A stretch of 13,986 nt of DNA from an uncultured Brevundimonas sp. (GCA_946481425.1 CAMLNT010000045.1:1-13986); one strand, 5' to 3'. Positions 6,187 to 12,996 are shown, numbered from the stretch's first letter. Translations and numbers: made by a program. The notes: generated by a model from the sequence alone, not told the origin.

Positions 6187-8453
6187 CGGTCCAGCTCCAT
6201 CTCGCGAACGAGCGCTCCAAACAGGTTCACATAGTCATCGGTCCAAGGGGCGACGTCGGTCGTCAGGTCGCCCCGCCAGCGGGGATCGACATCGAAGGGC
6301 GCGAGCCCTGCGGCCGTAGGTGAAAGAACCACGACCTCCGTGGAGGCCTCAGTCAGCTGGGGCGCGTTCGGATTCTCGCCGTAGATCTTGTGACGGAAGG
6401 GCACGCCGAGCGCCTGGGCCGCCGCGATGGTCGGAGAAGTGATCTCCAGGTTCCGATTCGACAGGTGCAGCACCAGAAGGCCGTCCGGACGAAGCACCCG
6501 GAGATACTCTCGGATCGCTTCGACCGTCAGCATGTGCGTCGGGACGGCGTCGGACGAGAAGGCGTCGACGACCAGCAGGTCGTAGCGACCGTTAGGCTCA
6601 TCGCGCAGTGTAAGGCGGGCATCGCCCAGGACTGTGCGGATCGGTCCGTCGGCGCAGTCGGAGATGTAGCTGAACCGCCGCGGATCGCGGGCCCAGCGGT
6701 CGACCATCGGATCGATCTCGAAGAAGGTCAGGTCATCGCCGGCGCGCTTGTAGGCCGCCAGCGAGCCTGCTCCCTGGCCGACGACGCCGATGGCAGCTTC
6801 CGGCGTCCGGTTCTGGGTGACGATGACCGACTCGCCGATCGGCGTGACCGGGGCGTAGTAAAGCGAGGGGCGGCAGCGCCACTCCGGCGCGATCGCCTGG
6901 GCGCCATGCAGCGTGGTGCCGTGCATCAGGATGCGCATCGCGCCGACGCCGGGGAAGTCCTGATCGGCCCTGCGGATGACGCCGAAGAAGCTGCGGTCGC
7001 TCTCGGTCCAGTCGTAGCGCACGGGCACATAGGCGGCCGAGACGGCGATCATGGAGAGCGCCAGGAAGAACAGCCGCGCGCGATCCCGGATCATGAAGGC
7101 GCAGATGGCGGCGCCCCCCAGGATGAGGAAGGAGAAGTTGCGCGCCTGATCCCAGCCGAGGCCCATCTGGTGCGGCCGTCCGTCCTCGCCGAGCCACCAG
7201 AGGAGGGCCTGGGGGATCAACACCAGTGGCACGACGGCAGCGAACCAGAGCCATTCGTCCCGGCTGGGCCGCTGGCGCGACCAGGGGCGGGCCAAGGCGG
7301 TCAGGCACAGCACGAGCGGGTACTCCGCCACGGTGTTGAAGACGACCGGCGCAATCAACGCGTTGAAGGCGCCGCCGACAACGCCGCCCAGCGACAGGAG
7401 CAGGAAGAATTCGGTCAGTCGATCCGGCGGCGGCCTGAGCGAGGCGAGCCGCTGGTGGCACATCAGGGCTGCGAAAAAGAAGGTCACCAGATGAATCAGG
7501 ACGAGAATGGTCCATTCACCGTTGGTCTTGGGAAGCAGAGCCGAGCAGGCCGCGACCGTGGCGGCCTGGATCATCAGCGTCGTGGCCAGAGGGACGAGCG
7601 GCTTGCTGGAGAAGGCGATGACGAAGGTCAGCAGATAGATCGCCAGCGGCCCGACCCACAGGAACGGGGCAGACGCCACATCGACCGAGAGATAGCTGGT
7701 GACGCCCAGCATCAGGCTCGAAGGAATGGCGGCGATCAGCACCCAGGCGGCGCGGCGGGCCCAGGTCGGCGGCGTGGTGCGCTCGAGCGGCGTCGATGCG
7801 GCCGCGCCGTTCTGTCGCCATGCGACGACCGCGAGGGCGGCGACGAGGCCGATGAAAGCGACATAGCCGATTGACCAGCCGATGGTCTGGCTTGCCAGGC
7901 CGGACAGCGGTTCGATCAGGACGGGATAGGCGAGCAGGGCTGCGAAGCTGCCGAGATTGGATGCAGCGTAAAGCACATAGGGATTGGAGCCCTCGGCCGT
8001 GCCCTGCCGCAGGCGCGCGAACCAGGCCTGCAAGAGCGGGGCGGTGGCCGACAAGATCGCGAAGGGCGCGCCGACCGAGAGCGCGAGGCTGGCTACCAGC
8101 CAGGGGATCGGCTGCGTGGTGTCCGGCTGGCCGAGCATCTCATGCAGGCGGAGTGGCCAGAAGGCGACGAGCGCCGCCAGCAGCAAGGCCAGGTGGATGC
8201 CGACCTGCCCCCTCAGCGAGCCGACGCGCTGGAGCAGGTGCGCGTAGGCATAGCCGACCAGCAGCGCCGCCTGGAAGAAGACCATCGAGGTGTTCCACAC
8301 CGCCGGCGCGCCGCCGAGCATAGGCAACAGCAGTCGGCCCATGATTGGCTGGACCGAGAAGACCAAGGCAGCGGAGGTGAAGATCGCCAGTGCGAAGACC
8401 AGGGCCGTCCGGGACGGCCTTTCGGCTTGCGGCAGAGCCGTCGCATCAGTCAT
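6183..8453 (-). CDS. Polytopic membrane protein with C-terminal spermidine-synthase-like domain (fused MFS/SpdSyn family)
   Basis: A 756-residue two-part protein. Residues about 15-476 are mainly hydrophobic, with a dozen or more predicted membrane segments (for example 16-38, 52-76, 234-255, 264-284, 314-332, 438-455). Residues about 500-756 resemble the spermidine synthase/SAM-dependent methyltransferase fold. The nucleotide-binding loop is VVGQGAGSLAAY (557-568), the acidic residue after strand two is Glu579 in FFEIDP, followed by GDARLTL (610-616), VVDAFSSDAVPTH (628-640) and PWTDDYVNL (736-744). The catalytic region does not match the usual SpeE DSTDP motif, so polyamine synthesis is not assured. 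I chose the ATG at 8453 because the conserved membrane part starts soon after; the open frame reaches 8681 but that would run through the divergent gene. Function unproven: transport coupled to aminopropyl or methyl transfer is one possibility. Confidence 0.82.
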   Translation of the reverse strand: MTDATALPQAERPSRTALVFALAIFTSAALVFSVQPIMGRLLLPMLGGAPAVWNTSMVFFQAALLVGYAYAHLLQRVGSLRGQVGIHLALLLAALVAFWPLRLHEMLGQPDTTQPIPWLVASLALSVGAPFAILSATAPLLQAWFARLRQGTAEGSNPYVLYAASNLGSFAALLAYPVLIEPLSGLASQTIGWSIGYVAFIGLVAALAVVAWRQNGAAASTPLERTTPPTWARRAAWVLIAAIPSSLMLGVTSYLSVDVASAPFLWVGPLAIYLLTFVIAFSSKPLVPLATTLMIQAATVAACSALLPKTNGEWTILVLIHLVTFFFAALMCHQRLASLRPPPDRLTEFFLLLSLGGVVGGAFNALIAPVVFNTVAEYPLVLCLTALARPWSRQRPSRDEWLWFAAVVPLVLIPQALLWWLGEDGRPHQMGLGWDQARNFSFLILGGAAICAFMIRDRARLFFLALSMIAVSAAYVPVRYDWTESDRSFFGVIRRADQDFPGVGAMRILMHGTTLHGAQAIAPEWRCRPSLYYAPVTPIGESVIVTQNRTPEAAIGVVGQGAGSLAAYKRAGDDLTFFEIDPMVDRWARDPRRFSYISDCADGPIRTVLGDARLTLRDEPNGRYDLLVVDAFSSDAVPTHMLTVEAIREYLRVLRPDGLLVLHLSNRNLEITSPTIAAAQALGVPFRHKIYGENPNAPQLTEASTEVVVLSPTAAGLAPFDVDPRWRGDLTTDVAPWTDDYVNLFGALVREMELDR

Positions 8454-8517
8454 GTGATCTGGCCCCTGAACGCGGGCCAGCCTCATCGACTCACGCCCTT
8501 CAGCGAGCCTGTCTGCC
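8454..8517. promoter_or_regulatory. Divergent control region between membrane protein gene and pncC-like gene
   Basis: Only 64 bases separate these divergent starts, so both promoters must be here or overlap the coding ends. It contains the perfect inverted repeat CTGGCCC-N8-GGGCCAG at 8459-8480. I cannot assign -35 or -10 elements by eye. Confidence 0.45.
8459..8480. repeat. Inverted repeat CTGGCCC-N8-GGGCCAG at the membrane protein start
   Basis: Perfect 7-bp arms at 8459-8465 and 8474-8480. In the leftward mRNA the second arm contains AGGGGCCAG, the only ribosome-binding-like purine run, and ends 5 bases before the ATG at 8453. It could be an operator or a hairpin that masks the ribosome binding site. 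Chance occurrence in GC-rich DNA is possible. Confidence 0.4.
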
Positions 8518-9009
8518 ATGTTCCCTGACGATATCGAAGCCGCAGCCCGCAGACTGGTCCTGAAAGCGACGGAGCGACGCCTTTGGCTGACGACCGCCGA
8601 GAGCTGCACCGGGGGGCTGGTGGGCGCAGCGATCACCTCGGTGGCGGGCTCGTCCGCCGTGTACGACCGGGGCTTCATCACCTATTCGAACGCGGCGAAG
8701 TCAGCACTTCTGGGTGTGGATGAGGAGACTCTCATCGCGCACGGAGCCGTGTCGGAGGCCGTGGCGAGGGCCATGGCTGCCGGGGCTCGGGCGCGATCGG
8801 GCGCCGATCTGGCTGTCGGCGTGACCGGCATCGCGGGACCAGGCGGCGGCAGCGAGACCAAGCCGGTCGGTCTGGTTCACTTTGGGCTGGCGCTGCCGCA
8901 CGGGGAGACCCGGCACCGCGAGATGCGGTTCGGCGATCTGGGCCGCGACGCGGTCAGGCTGGCCGCGCTTCGGGTCGCGCTCGAGCTGCTCGGTACGGGG
9001 GTCGACTAG
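8518..9009 (+). CDS. CinA C-terminal domain protein, nicotinamide-nucleotide amidohydrolase (PncC type)
   Basis: A 163-residue cytoplasmic protein consisting only of the CinA C-terminal domain, the length expected for standalone PncC. PncC deamidates nicotinamide mononucleotide to nicotinate mononucleotide in NAD recycling. The motif TTAESCTGG (25-33) carries the probable nucleophile Ser29. YSNAAKSALLGV (56-67) carries Lys61, the likely partner base. VTGIAGPGGGSETKPVG (102-118) is the conserved glycine-rich nucleotide loop. The N-terminal molybdopterin-binding-like domain of full CinA is absent and there is no sign of its remains upstream, so this is a natural single-domain form and not a truncation. 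The ATG start has only a weak ribosome binding site. It is transcribed alone and overlaps the convergent carbonic anhydrase gene by 4 bases. Confidence 0.92.
   Translation: MFPDDIEAAARRLVLKATERRLWLTTAESCTGGLVGAAITSVAGSSAVYDRGFITYSNAAKSALLGVDEETLIAHGAVSEAVARAMAAGARARSGADLAVGVTGIAGPGGGSETKPVGLVHFGLALPHGETRHREMRFGDLGRDAVRLAALRVALELLGTGVD
9006..9009. other. Second CTAG shared as stop codons by a convergent gene pair
   Basis: TAG at 9007-9009 ends the CinA-domain gene, and the reverse complement of CTA at 9006-9008 is the TAG ending the carbonic anhydrase gene. The arrangement is identical to that at 6183-6186. Confidence 0.95.
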
Positions 9010-9731
9010 GCGGCGTCGTCCAGGAAGCGGACGCGGCCGGTCGCCATGTCCTTGACCGCGGCCACGACCATGAGGCTGCCGGCCTCGACCGCATCGGCCA
9101 GGGCAGTGTCGGCGGTCACCAGCTTGGCGGCGACACGGCGGGCGTTTTCCTCCACGGCGGCGGCAGCCGCATTCGACGGGCCGGACCGGCGTGAGGTGAG
9201 GACGGCCGGGATGATGGGCACGATCATCTCCTCCAGCGATGGGTCCAGTTCGGCGCGGCCATCGACGATGGCTTCGGCCGCGGCGACGGCGCCGCAGCCG
9301 GTGTGGCCCATCACGACCACCAGCGGGCTGTGCAGGTGCTTTACCGCATAAACGATGGACGCAAGGCCGCGGCGGTCGACCGTGTTGCCGGCGACCCGGA
9401 TGATGAACAGCTTGCCGAAGCCCTGATTGAACAGGATCGTCGGAGGCGTGCGGCTGTCGGCGCAGCCGACGATGACGGCGATCGGCTCCTGGCCACCTTG
9501 CAACCCTTCAAGATCGCTGGCCGAGACGTGACCGAGGTTGCTCGAGCCTCTCAGAAAGGCGGTGTTGCCGGCCTTGAGCGCCGCCAATGCTTCGGCGGGC
9601 GTCGGTCGGGCGGGCTGGGTCGCCGCTGCTGCGGCGGCGCCGGAAGCGCGCGGGGCCTCGACTTCGGGCGCGAATTCGATCGTCGTGGGTCGCGCGCCGT
9701 CGCGGTTACGCTTGCCAAAAAACCAGCCCAT
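9006..9731 (-). CDS. Beta-class carbonic anhydrase with Ala-rich N-terminal extension
   Basis: A 241-residue zinc enzyme that interconverts carbon dioxide and bicarbonate. The zinc site is complete: Cys90, Asp92 and Arg94 in GCADSRTPP (89-97), and His143 and Cys146 in MGHTGCGAV (141-149). FIIRVAGNTVD (109-119) and the C-terminal MVVAAVKDMATGRVRFL (221-237) also fit the beta class. Residues 1-45 precede the usual domain: a basic start (GWFFGKRNRD) and an Ala/Pro-rich stretch of unknown role. It is not a convincing signal peptide, since there is no hydrophobic core after the basic residues. The ATG at 9731 is supported by GGGAGG five bases upstream; the open frame reaches 9788 but overlaps the preceding gene's stop. 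It lies 53 bases after the VOC gene, probably in the same transcript. Confidence 0.94.
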   Translation of the reverse strand: MGWFFGKRNRDGARPTTIEFAPEVEAPRASGAAAAAATQPARPTPAEALAALKAGNTAFLRGSSNLGHVSASDLEGLQGGQEPIAVIVGCADSRTPPTILFNQGFGKLFIIRVAGNTVDRRGLASIVYAVKHLHSPLVVVMGHTGCGAVAAAEAIVDGRAELDPSLEEMIVPIIPAVLTSRRSGPSNAAAAAVEENARRVAAKLVTADTALADAVEAGSLMVVAAVKDMATGRVRFLDDAA

Positions 9732-9736
9732 TCCAG

Positions 9737-9742
9737 CCTCCC
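9737..9742 (-). promoter_or_regulatory. Ribosome binding site GGGAGG of the carbonic anhydrase gene
   Basis: The minus strand reads GGGAGG-CTGGA-ATG, a strong match with a 5-base spacer. It decides the start at 9731 over the upstream in-frame start at 9788. Confidence 0.8.
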
Positions 9743-9784
9743 AAGCCAAATCGGCGGCCCTTGTCGAACGGGGCCCGACGAGCG

Positions 9785-10213
9785 TCAAGCGTTGGGATCG
9801 CCCGAGGTGCTAACCATCCAGGGCACGCCGAACTTGTCGATCCAGGAGCCGTAGCCCGGCGACCAGAAGGTCGGGGCGAAGTCCATGACGACCTTGCCGC
9901 CCTCGGACAGGCCGTCGAACCAGCGGCGGGCTTCGGCGACGTCGTCCGTATTCAGGCAGATGTCGAAGCCGTTCTTGGGTTTGTCGATGTTGGGGGCCCA
10001 ATCGGTGTCCATGTCGGCGCCCATGATCGACTGGTCGCCGACGTCGAGCCAGGCGTGCATCAGCCAGTCCTTGTATTGGGGGCCGACCGGCATGTCGGGC
10101 GGGCCGTCTCCATAAGGATAGGCGGCGGTGATCGTCCCGCCGAGGACCCTGGCGTAGAACTCGAACGCTTCGCGGCACTGGCCCTTGAAGCTCAGGCTGG
10201 TCACGATCTTCAT
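9785..10213 (-). CDS. VOC superfamily protein, PhnB/glyoxalase-like
   Basis: A 142-residue vicinal-oxygen-chelate protein of the PhnB-like group. The pattern is typical: LSFKGQCREAFEFYARVLGG (7-26), where the first beta strand is followed by the helix with EAFEFY; PYGDGPPDMP (33-42); then WLDVGDQSIMGADM (55-68) closing the first beta-alpha-beta-beta-beta unit. The second unit runs from about 82 (FDICLNTDDVAEARRWFDGL) to FGVPWMVST (128-136). Relatives in this group are annotated as glyoxalase/bleomycin-resistance or 3-demethylubiquinone methyltransferase-like proteins, mostly without a shown activity, so no substrate is assigned. The ATG at 10213 is preceded by a very strong ribosome binding site (GGAGGAGGAG). 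It sits 60 bases after hemB and 53 before carbonic anhydrase in the same direction. Confidence 0.88.
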   Translation of the reverse strand: MKIVTSLSFKGQCREAFEFYARVLGGTITAAYPYGDGPPDMPVGPQYKDWLMHAWLDVGDQSIMGADMDTDWAPNIDKPKNGFDICLNTDDVAEARRWFDGLSEGGKVVMDFAPTFWSPGYGSWIDKFGVPWMVSTSGDPNA

Positions 10214-10219
10214 GGTTGT

Positions 10220-10229
10220 CTCCTCCTCC
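10220..10229 (-). promoter_or_regulatory. Triple-GGAG ribosome binding site of the VOC gene
   Basis: The minus strand reads GGAGGAGGAG, followed by ACAACC and ATG. It is the strongest ribosome binding site in the window and suggests the VOC protein is translated more heavily than its neighbours in the same transcript. Confidence 0.8.
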
Positions 10230-10273
10230 GGACTGGCAATCTGGCGCAGAACGGTGACGGAGACGAGACGCCG

Positions 10274-11269
10274 CTATGCGCCCAGAAGTCGCGCCGCCTG
10301 GGGGGCGTAGTAGGTCAGGACCCCGCAGCAACCCGCACGTTTGAAGGCCGAGAGCGTCTCGAGAATGGCGCGGTCTTCCTCAAGCCACCCTTGCGCGGCA
10401 GAGGCCTTCATCATCGCGTACTCGCCGCTGACCTGGTAGGCGAGGGTGGGCACGCGGAAGGTTTCGGAGACCCGGCGGACGATGTCCAGATAGGGCATGC
10501 CCGGCTTGACCATGACCATGTCCGCGCCCTCGGCGAGGTCCATGGCGACTTCCCGGAGGGCCTCGTCGGTGTTGGATGGATCCATCTGGTAGGTCTTCTT
10601 GTCGCCGGTCAGGGCCTTGGCCGAGCCGACGGCGTCCCTGTAGGGGCCGTAGAAGGCCGAGGCGTATTTGGCGGCGTAGGCCAGGATCAGGGTGTCCTGG
10701 AAGCCGTTGGCTTCCAGCGCCTCGCGGATGGCGGCCACCCGGCCGTCCATCATGTCCGAGGGGGCGACGATGTCGGCTCCGGCGTGGGCGTGGATGAAGG
10801 CCTGTTCGGCCAAGCGTTCCAGCGTCGGATCGTTGAGGATTCGGCCGTCTTCCAGCACGCCGTCGTGGCCGTGGTCGGTGTAGCAGTCGAGCGCCACGTC
10901 GGTGATGACGCCGATCTCGGGCGCAGCGTCCTTGATGGCGCGGATGCAGTCGGGGACCAGACCGTCGGGGTCGGTCGCGCCGGTTCCGACGCCGTCCTTG
11001 ATGGAGGCGTCGACGTTCGGGAACAGGGCGACGGCGGGGATGCCGAGGCTGCGGGCCTCGACAGCGGCCTTGGCGGCCTCGGCGGGCGACAGGCGATCGA
11101 CGCCCGGCATGGAGGGCACCGGAATACGGGCTTCGGGGCCGTCATGGACGATCAGTGGCCAGACGAGGTCGGCGGGGGTGACGGCCGTCTCGGCGACGAG
11201 ACGGCGGACCCATGGGCTGGAGCGCAGGCGGCGAGGGCGGGCGTACGGATAGGAGGCGGGAGCGAGCAT
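10274..11269 (-). CDS. hemB: Delta-aminolevulinic acid dehydratase (porphobilinogen synthase)
   Basis: A 331-residue cytoplasmic enzyme of full length that joins two 5-aminolevulinate molecules into porphobilinogen, the second common step of tetrapyrrole synthesis. The two substrate-binding lysines are Lys201 (YAAKYASAFYGP, 198-209) and Lys255 (MVKPGMPYLDI, 253-263). The metal loop reads DVALDCYTDHGHDG (124-137). At the three positions where the zinc enzyme of E. coli has cysteines, this one has Ala126, Asp128 and Asp136, as in the Pseudomonas-type enzyme, so it should not need active-site zinc and is likely magnesium-dependent. Cys129 inside this loop is not a ligand position. The start is the ATG at 11269, which shares its A with the TAA of the upstream gene (TAATG); an in-frame start at 11296 lies inside that gene and is less likely. 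Confidence 0.96.
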   Translation of the reverse strand: MLAPASYPYARPRRLRSSPWVRRLVAETAVTPADLVWPLIVHDGPEARIPVPSMPGVDRLSPAEAAKAAVEARSLGIPAVALFPNVDASIKDGVGTGATDPDGLVPDCIRAIKDAAPEIGVITDVALDCYTDHGHDGVLEDGRILNDPTLERLAEQAFIHAHAGADIVAPSDMMDGRVAAIREALEANGFQDTLILAYAAKYASAFYGPYRDAVGSAKALTGDKKTYQMDPSNTDEALREVAMDLAEGADMVMVKPGMPYLDIVRRVSETFRVPTLAYQVSGEYAMMKASAAQGWLEEDRAILETLSAFKRAGCCGVLTYYAPQAARLLGA

Positions 11270-11757
11270 TACAGGCGGTCCTTGCGGCCGATGCACTGGG
11301 CCGAGGAGAGGCGCACGGCGCCGACGACCGAGGACAGAATCATCCAGGCGGCCGTGGCCAGCCAGGCGCAGCCGGCGACGATCAGGCTGACGAAGGCGGC
11401 GACGGGGAATGAGACGTCGAGGTCCTGCGAGACCGCGCTCCAGCCGTCAGCCGGCATGTCGGAGACAACAGCGGTGGCCAGCTTGAAGAACAGCAGGCCA
11501 ACCCCGGTCATCAGGGCGATAGCGGCGACAAGGGCCAAGGCAAAACCGACCCAGAACGATCTGATCTGAAAACGATAATGGGAGCGCAGGAGCGGCTCGG
11601 CCTCCGGCTTGCGGACATAGGCGATGACAACGCCGATCAGGCTGGTGAGGCCGAAGACGAAGGGCGAGACGAAGTGCATGGCGTAGACCACGAAGGCCAG
11701 GGTGCGATCGTCGCTTTGCGTGCGCGCGGCCGCTCCACTAGAAACCGTGTCCGTCAT
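11269..11757 (-). CDS. Small polytopic membrane protein, DUF4870-like
   Basis: A 162-residue inner-membrane protein with about three or four hydrophobic segments: roughly 20-47, 66-93, 117-145, the first possibly a bent pair. After a short polar N-terminus it shows RTLAFVVYAMHFVSPFVFGL (18-37), then YVRKPEAEPLLRSHYRFQIR (47-66), an arrangement I associate with the DUF4870/Tic20-like family of unknown function. The C-terminus is basic (IGRKDRL). The ATG at 11757 has GGAG ten bases upstream. Its TAA stop overlaps the hemB ATG by one base, so it is the first gene of the hemB transcript and translation is probably coupled. I do not assign a function. The family match is from memory and should be treated as probable only. 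Confidence 0.75.
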   Translation of the reverse strand: MTDTVSSGAAARTQSDDRTLAFVVYAMHFVSPFVFGLTSLIGVVIAYVRKPEAEPLLRSHYRFQIRSFWVGFALALVAAIALMTGVGLLFFKLATAVVSDMPADGWSAVSQDLDVSFPVAAFVSLIVAGCAWLATAAWMILSSVVGAVRLSSAQCIGRKDRL

Positions 11758-11772
11758 CGATAGGCGGCTCCG

Positions 11773-11782
11773 AACGGCCGTT
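11773..11782. repeat. Perfect palindrome AACGGCCGTT, candidate operator
   Basis: Ten-base perfect palindrome 16 bases from the membrane protein start and 74 from the acyl-CoA dehydrogenase start, with CCG before it and CGG two bases after it. Position fits a dimeric regulator site, but no regulator gene is visible in the window. Confidence 0.35.
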
Positions 11783-11817
11783 TTCGGCCCCCAAGCGGGC
11801 GGCTTAAACCAAACAGA

Positions 11818-11835
11818 CGGCGGCGCAAACCGCCG
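11818..11835 (+). repeat. GC hairpin CGGCGG-CGCAAA-CCGCCG in the dehydrogenase leader
   Basis: Perfect 6-bp stem with a 6-base loop, ending 21 bases before the ATG at 11857. It has no following T run, so it is not a standard terminator. It may shape the leader RNA or be a chance product of GC-rich sequence. Confidence 0.35.
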
Positions 11836-11856
11836 GCCACGAGGAACGAGAGAGTA

Positions 11857-12996
11857 ATGGACTTCGCCCTGACCGAGGATCAACGCGCCATCCAGGACGC
11901 CGCGCGCGCCTTCGCGGACGCCGAACTGGCCCCGAATTCGGCGGAGTGGGACGAGACCAAGCACTTCCCGGTCGAGACGATGCGGGCGGCGGCCGAGATG
12001 GGCTTCTGCGGCATCTATACGGGGGAGGAGCACGGCGGGATGGCGCTGGGCCGCGTCGAGGCGGCGGTGATCTTCGAGGAACTGAGCCGGGGCGATGTGT
12101 CGACGGCGGCCTTCATCTCGATCCACAACATGGCGACCTGGATGATAGACAGGTTCGGGTCCGACGAGCTGAGGGGCCGGCTGGTCCCGTCGCTGGTGAC
12201 GATGGAGAAGATCGCCAGCTACTGCCTGACCGAGCCGGGCTCGGGATCGGATGCGGCGGCGCTCAGGACCACGGCGCGCCGCGACGGCGACCACTATGTG
12301 CTGAACGGCTCCAAGGCCTTTATCTCCGGCGCGGGCGTGTCGGACGTCTATGTCGTGATGGTCCGGACGGGCGACGAGGGGCCGAAGGGCATCTCGTGCA
12401 TCGTGGTCGAGAAGGGCACGGCGGGGCTGAGCTTCGGGGCCAATGAGAAGAAGATGGGCTGGTCGAGCCAGCCGACGGCGGTTGTGTCGTTCGACGACTG
12501 CAGGGTGCCGGTCGCCAATCTGGTCGGCGGCGAGGGCGAGGGCTTCCGCTATGCGATGGCCGGCCTGGATGGCGGGCGCCTGAACATTGCGGCGTGCTCG
12601 CTCGGCGGGGCGCGTCTGGCGCTGGAGACGGCCCAGGAATACGTGAAGACCCGCAAACAGTTCGGGAAAGCCATTGGCGAATTCCAGAACACCCAGTTCA
12701 AGCTGGCCGACATGGCGACGCAGCTGGAGGCCTGCCGGCTGATGGTGCTGAGGGGCGCCTGGGCGATCGACACCAATCACCCCGAGAAGACCAAGTGGTG
12801 CGCCATGGCCAAGCGCATGACGACGGACGCCTGTTTCCAGATCGCCGATGACGCACTGCAGCTGCACGGCGGATACGGCTACCTGAAGGACTATCCTCTG
12901 GAGCGGATCGTGCGGGACCTGCGGGTGCACCGCATCCTCGAAGGCACCAACGAGATCATGCGGGTGATCACGGCGCGGGAGCTGGGGCGCCAGTAG
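11857..12996 (+). CDS. Acyl-CoA dehydrogenase, probable isobutyryl-CoA dehydrogenase (valine catabolism)
   Basis: A 379-residue FAD enzyme with the full acyl-CoA dehydrogenase layout. The N-terminal helical domain begins MDFALTEDQRAIQDAARAFA. The first family signature is CLTEPGSGSDAAALRTTA (123-140) and the second lies in QLHGGYGYLKDYPLERIVRD (335-354). The catalytic base is Glu362 in RILEGTNEIMRVI, the position used by short-chain and isobutyryl-CoA dehydrogenases. It resembles human ACAD8 in its C-terminal sequence. The gene 43 bases downstream encodes a 3-hydroxyisobutyryl-CoA hydrolase, which strongly supports isobutyryl-CoA as substrate; other branched short-chain acyl-CoAs remain possible. 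The ATG at 11857 has purine-rich GAGGAACGAGAGAG before it. Confidence 0.93.
   Translation: MDFALTEDQRAIQDAARAFADAELAPNSAEWDETKHFPVETMRAAAEMGFCGIYTGEEHGGMALGRVEAAVIFEELSRGDVSTAAFISIHNMATWMIDRFGSDELRGRLVPSLVTMEKIASYCLTEPGSGSDAAALRTTARRDGDHYVLNGSKAFISGAGVSDVYVVMVRTGDEGPKGISCIVVEKGTAGLSFGANEKKMGWSSQPTAVVSFDDCRVPVANLVGGEGEGFRYAMAGLDGGRLNIAACSLGGARLALETAQEYVKTRKQFGKAIGEFQNTQFKLADMATQLEACRLMVLRGAWAIDTNHPEKTKWCAMAKRMTTDACFQIADDALQLHGGYGYLKDYPLERIVRDLRVHRILEGTNEIMRVITARELGRQ

Larger units (their letters stand above)
11758..11856. promoter_or_regulatory. Divergent control region between hemB transcript and valine-degradation genes
   Basis: These 99 bases must hold promoters for both directions. Two symmetric elements stand out: the perfect 10-bp palindrome AACGGCCGTT at 11773-11782, flanked loosely by CCG and CGG, and the hairpin CGGCGG-N6-CCGCCG at 11818-11835. 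I see no clear -35/-10 pair by eye. The palindrome is closer to the membrane protein start, the hairpin closer to the dehydrogenase start. Confidence 0.5.

Noticed and set aside
6390..7874. Open frame of 494 codons on the plus strand inside the membrane fusion gene
   Set aside because: The opposite strand encodes a conserved membrane and SAM-fold protein; this frame has a shadow-like, highly charged composition.
8454..8681. Upstream start at 8681 for the membrane fusion gene
   Set aside because: It would overlap the divergent CinA-domain gene by more than 160 bases and the added residues show no conserved feature.
9756..9775. GGCCC-N10-GGGCC between the VOC and carbonic anhydrase genes as a terminator
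   Set aside because: The stem is only 5 bp and no T run follows in the direction of transcription.
10218..10264. GTCTCC pairing with GGAGAC in the VOC ribosome binding region
   Set aside because: Six base pairs across a 35-base loop next to repeated GGA triplets is easily expected by chance.
9587..11569. Open frame of 660 codons on the plus strand across carbonic anhydrase, VOC and hemB
   Set aside because: It is antisense to three conserved genes, has low-complexity Gly/Asp/Val-rich sequence and no recognisable domain.
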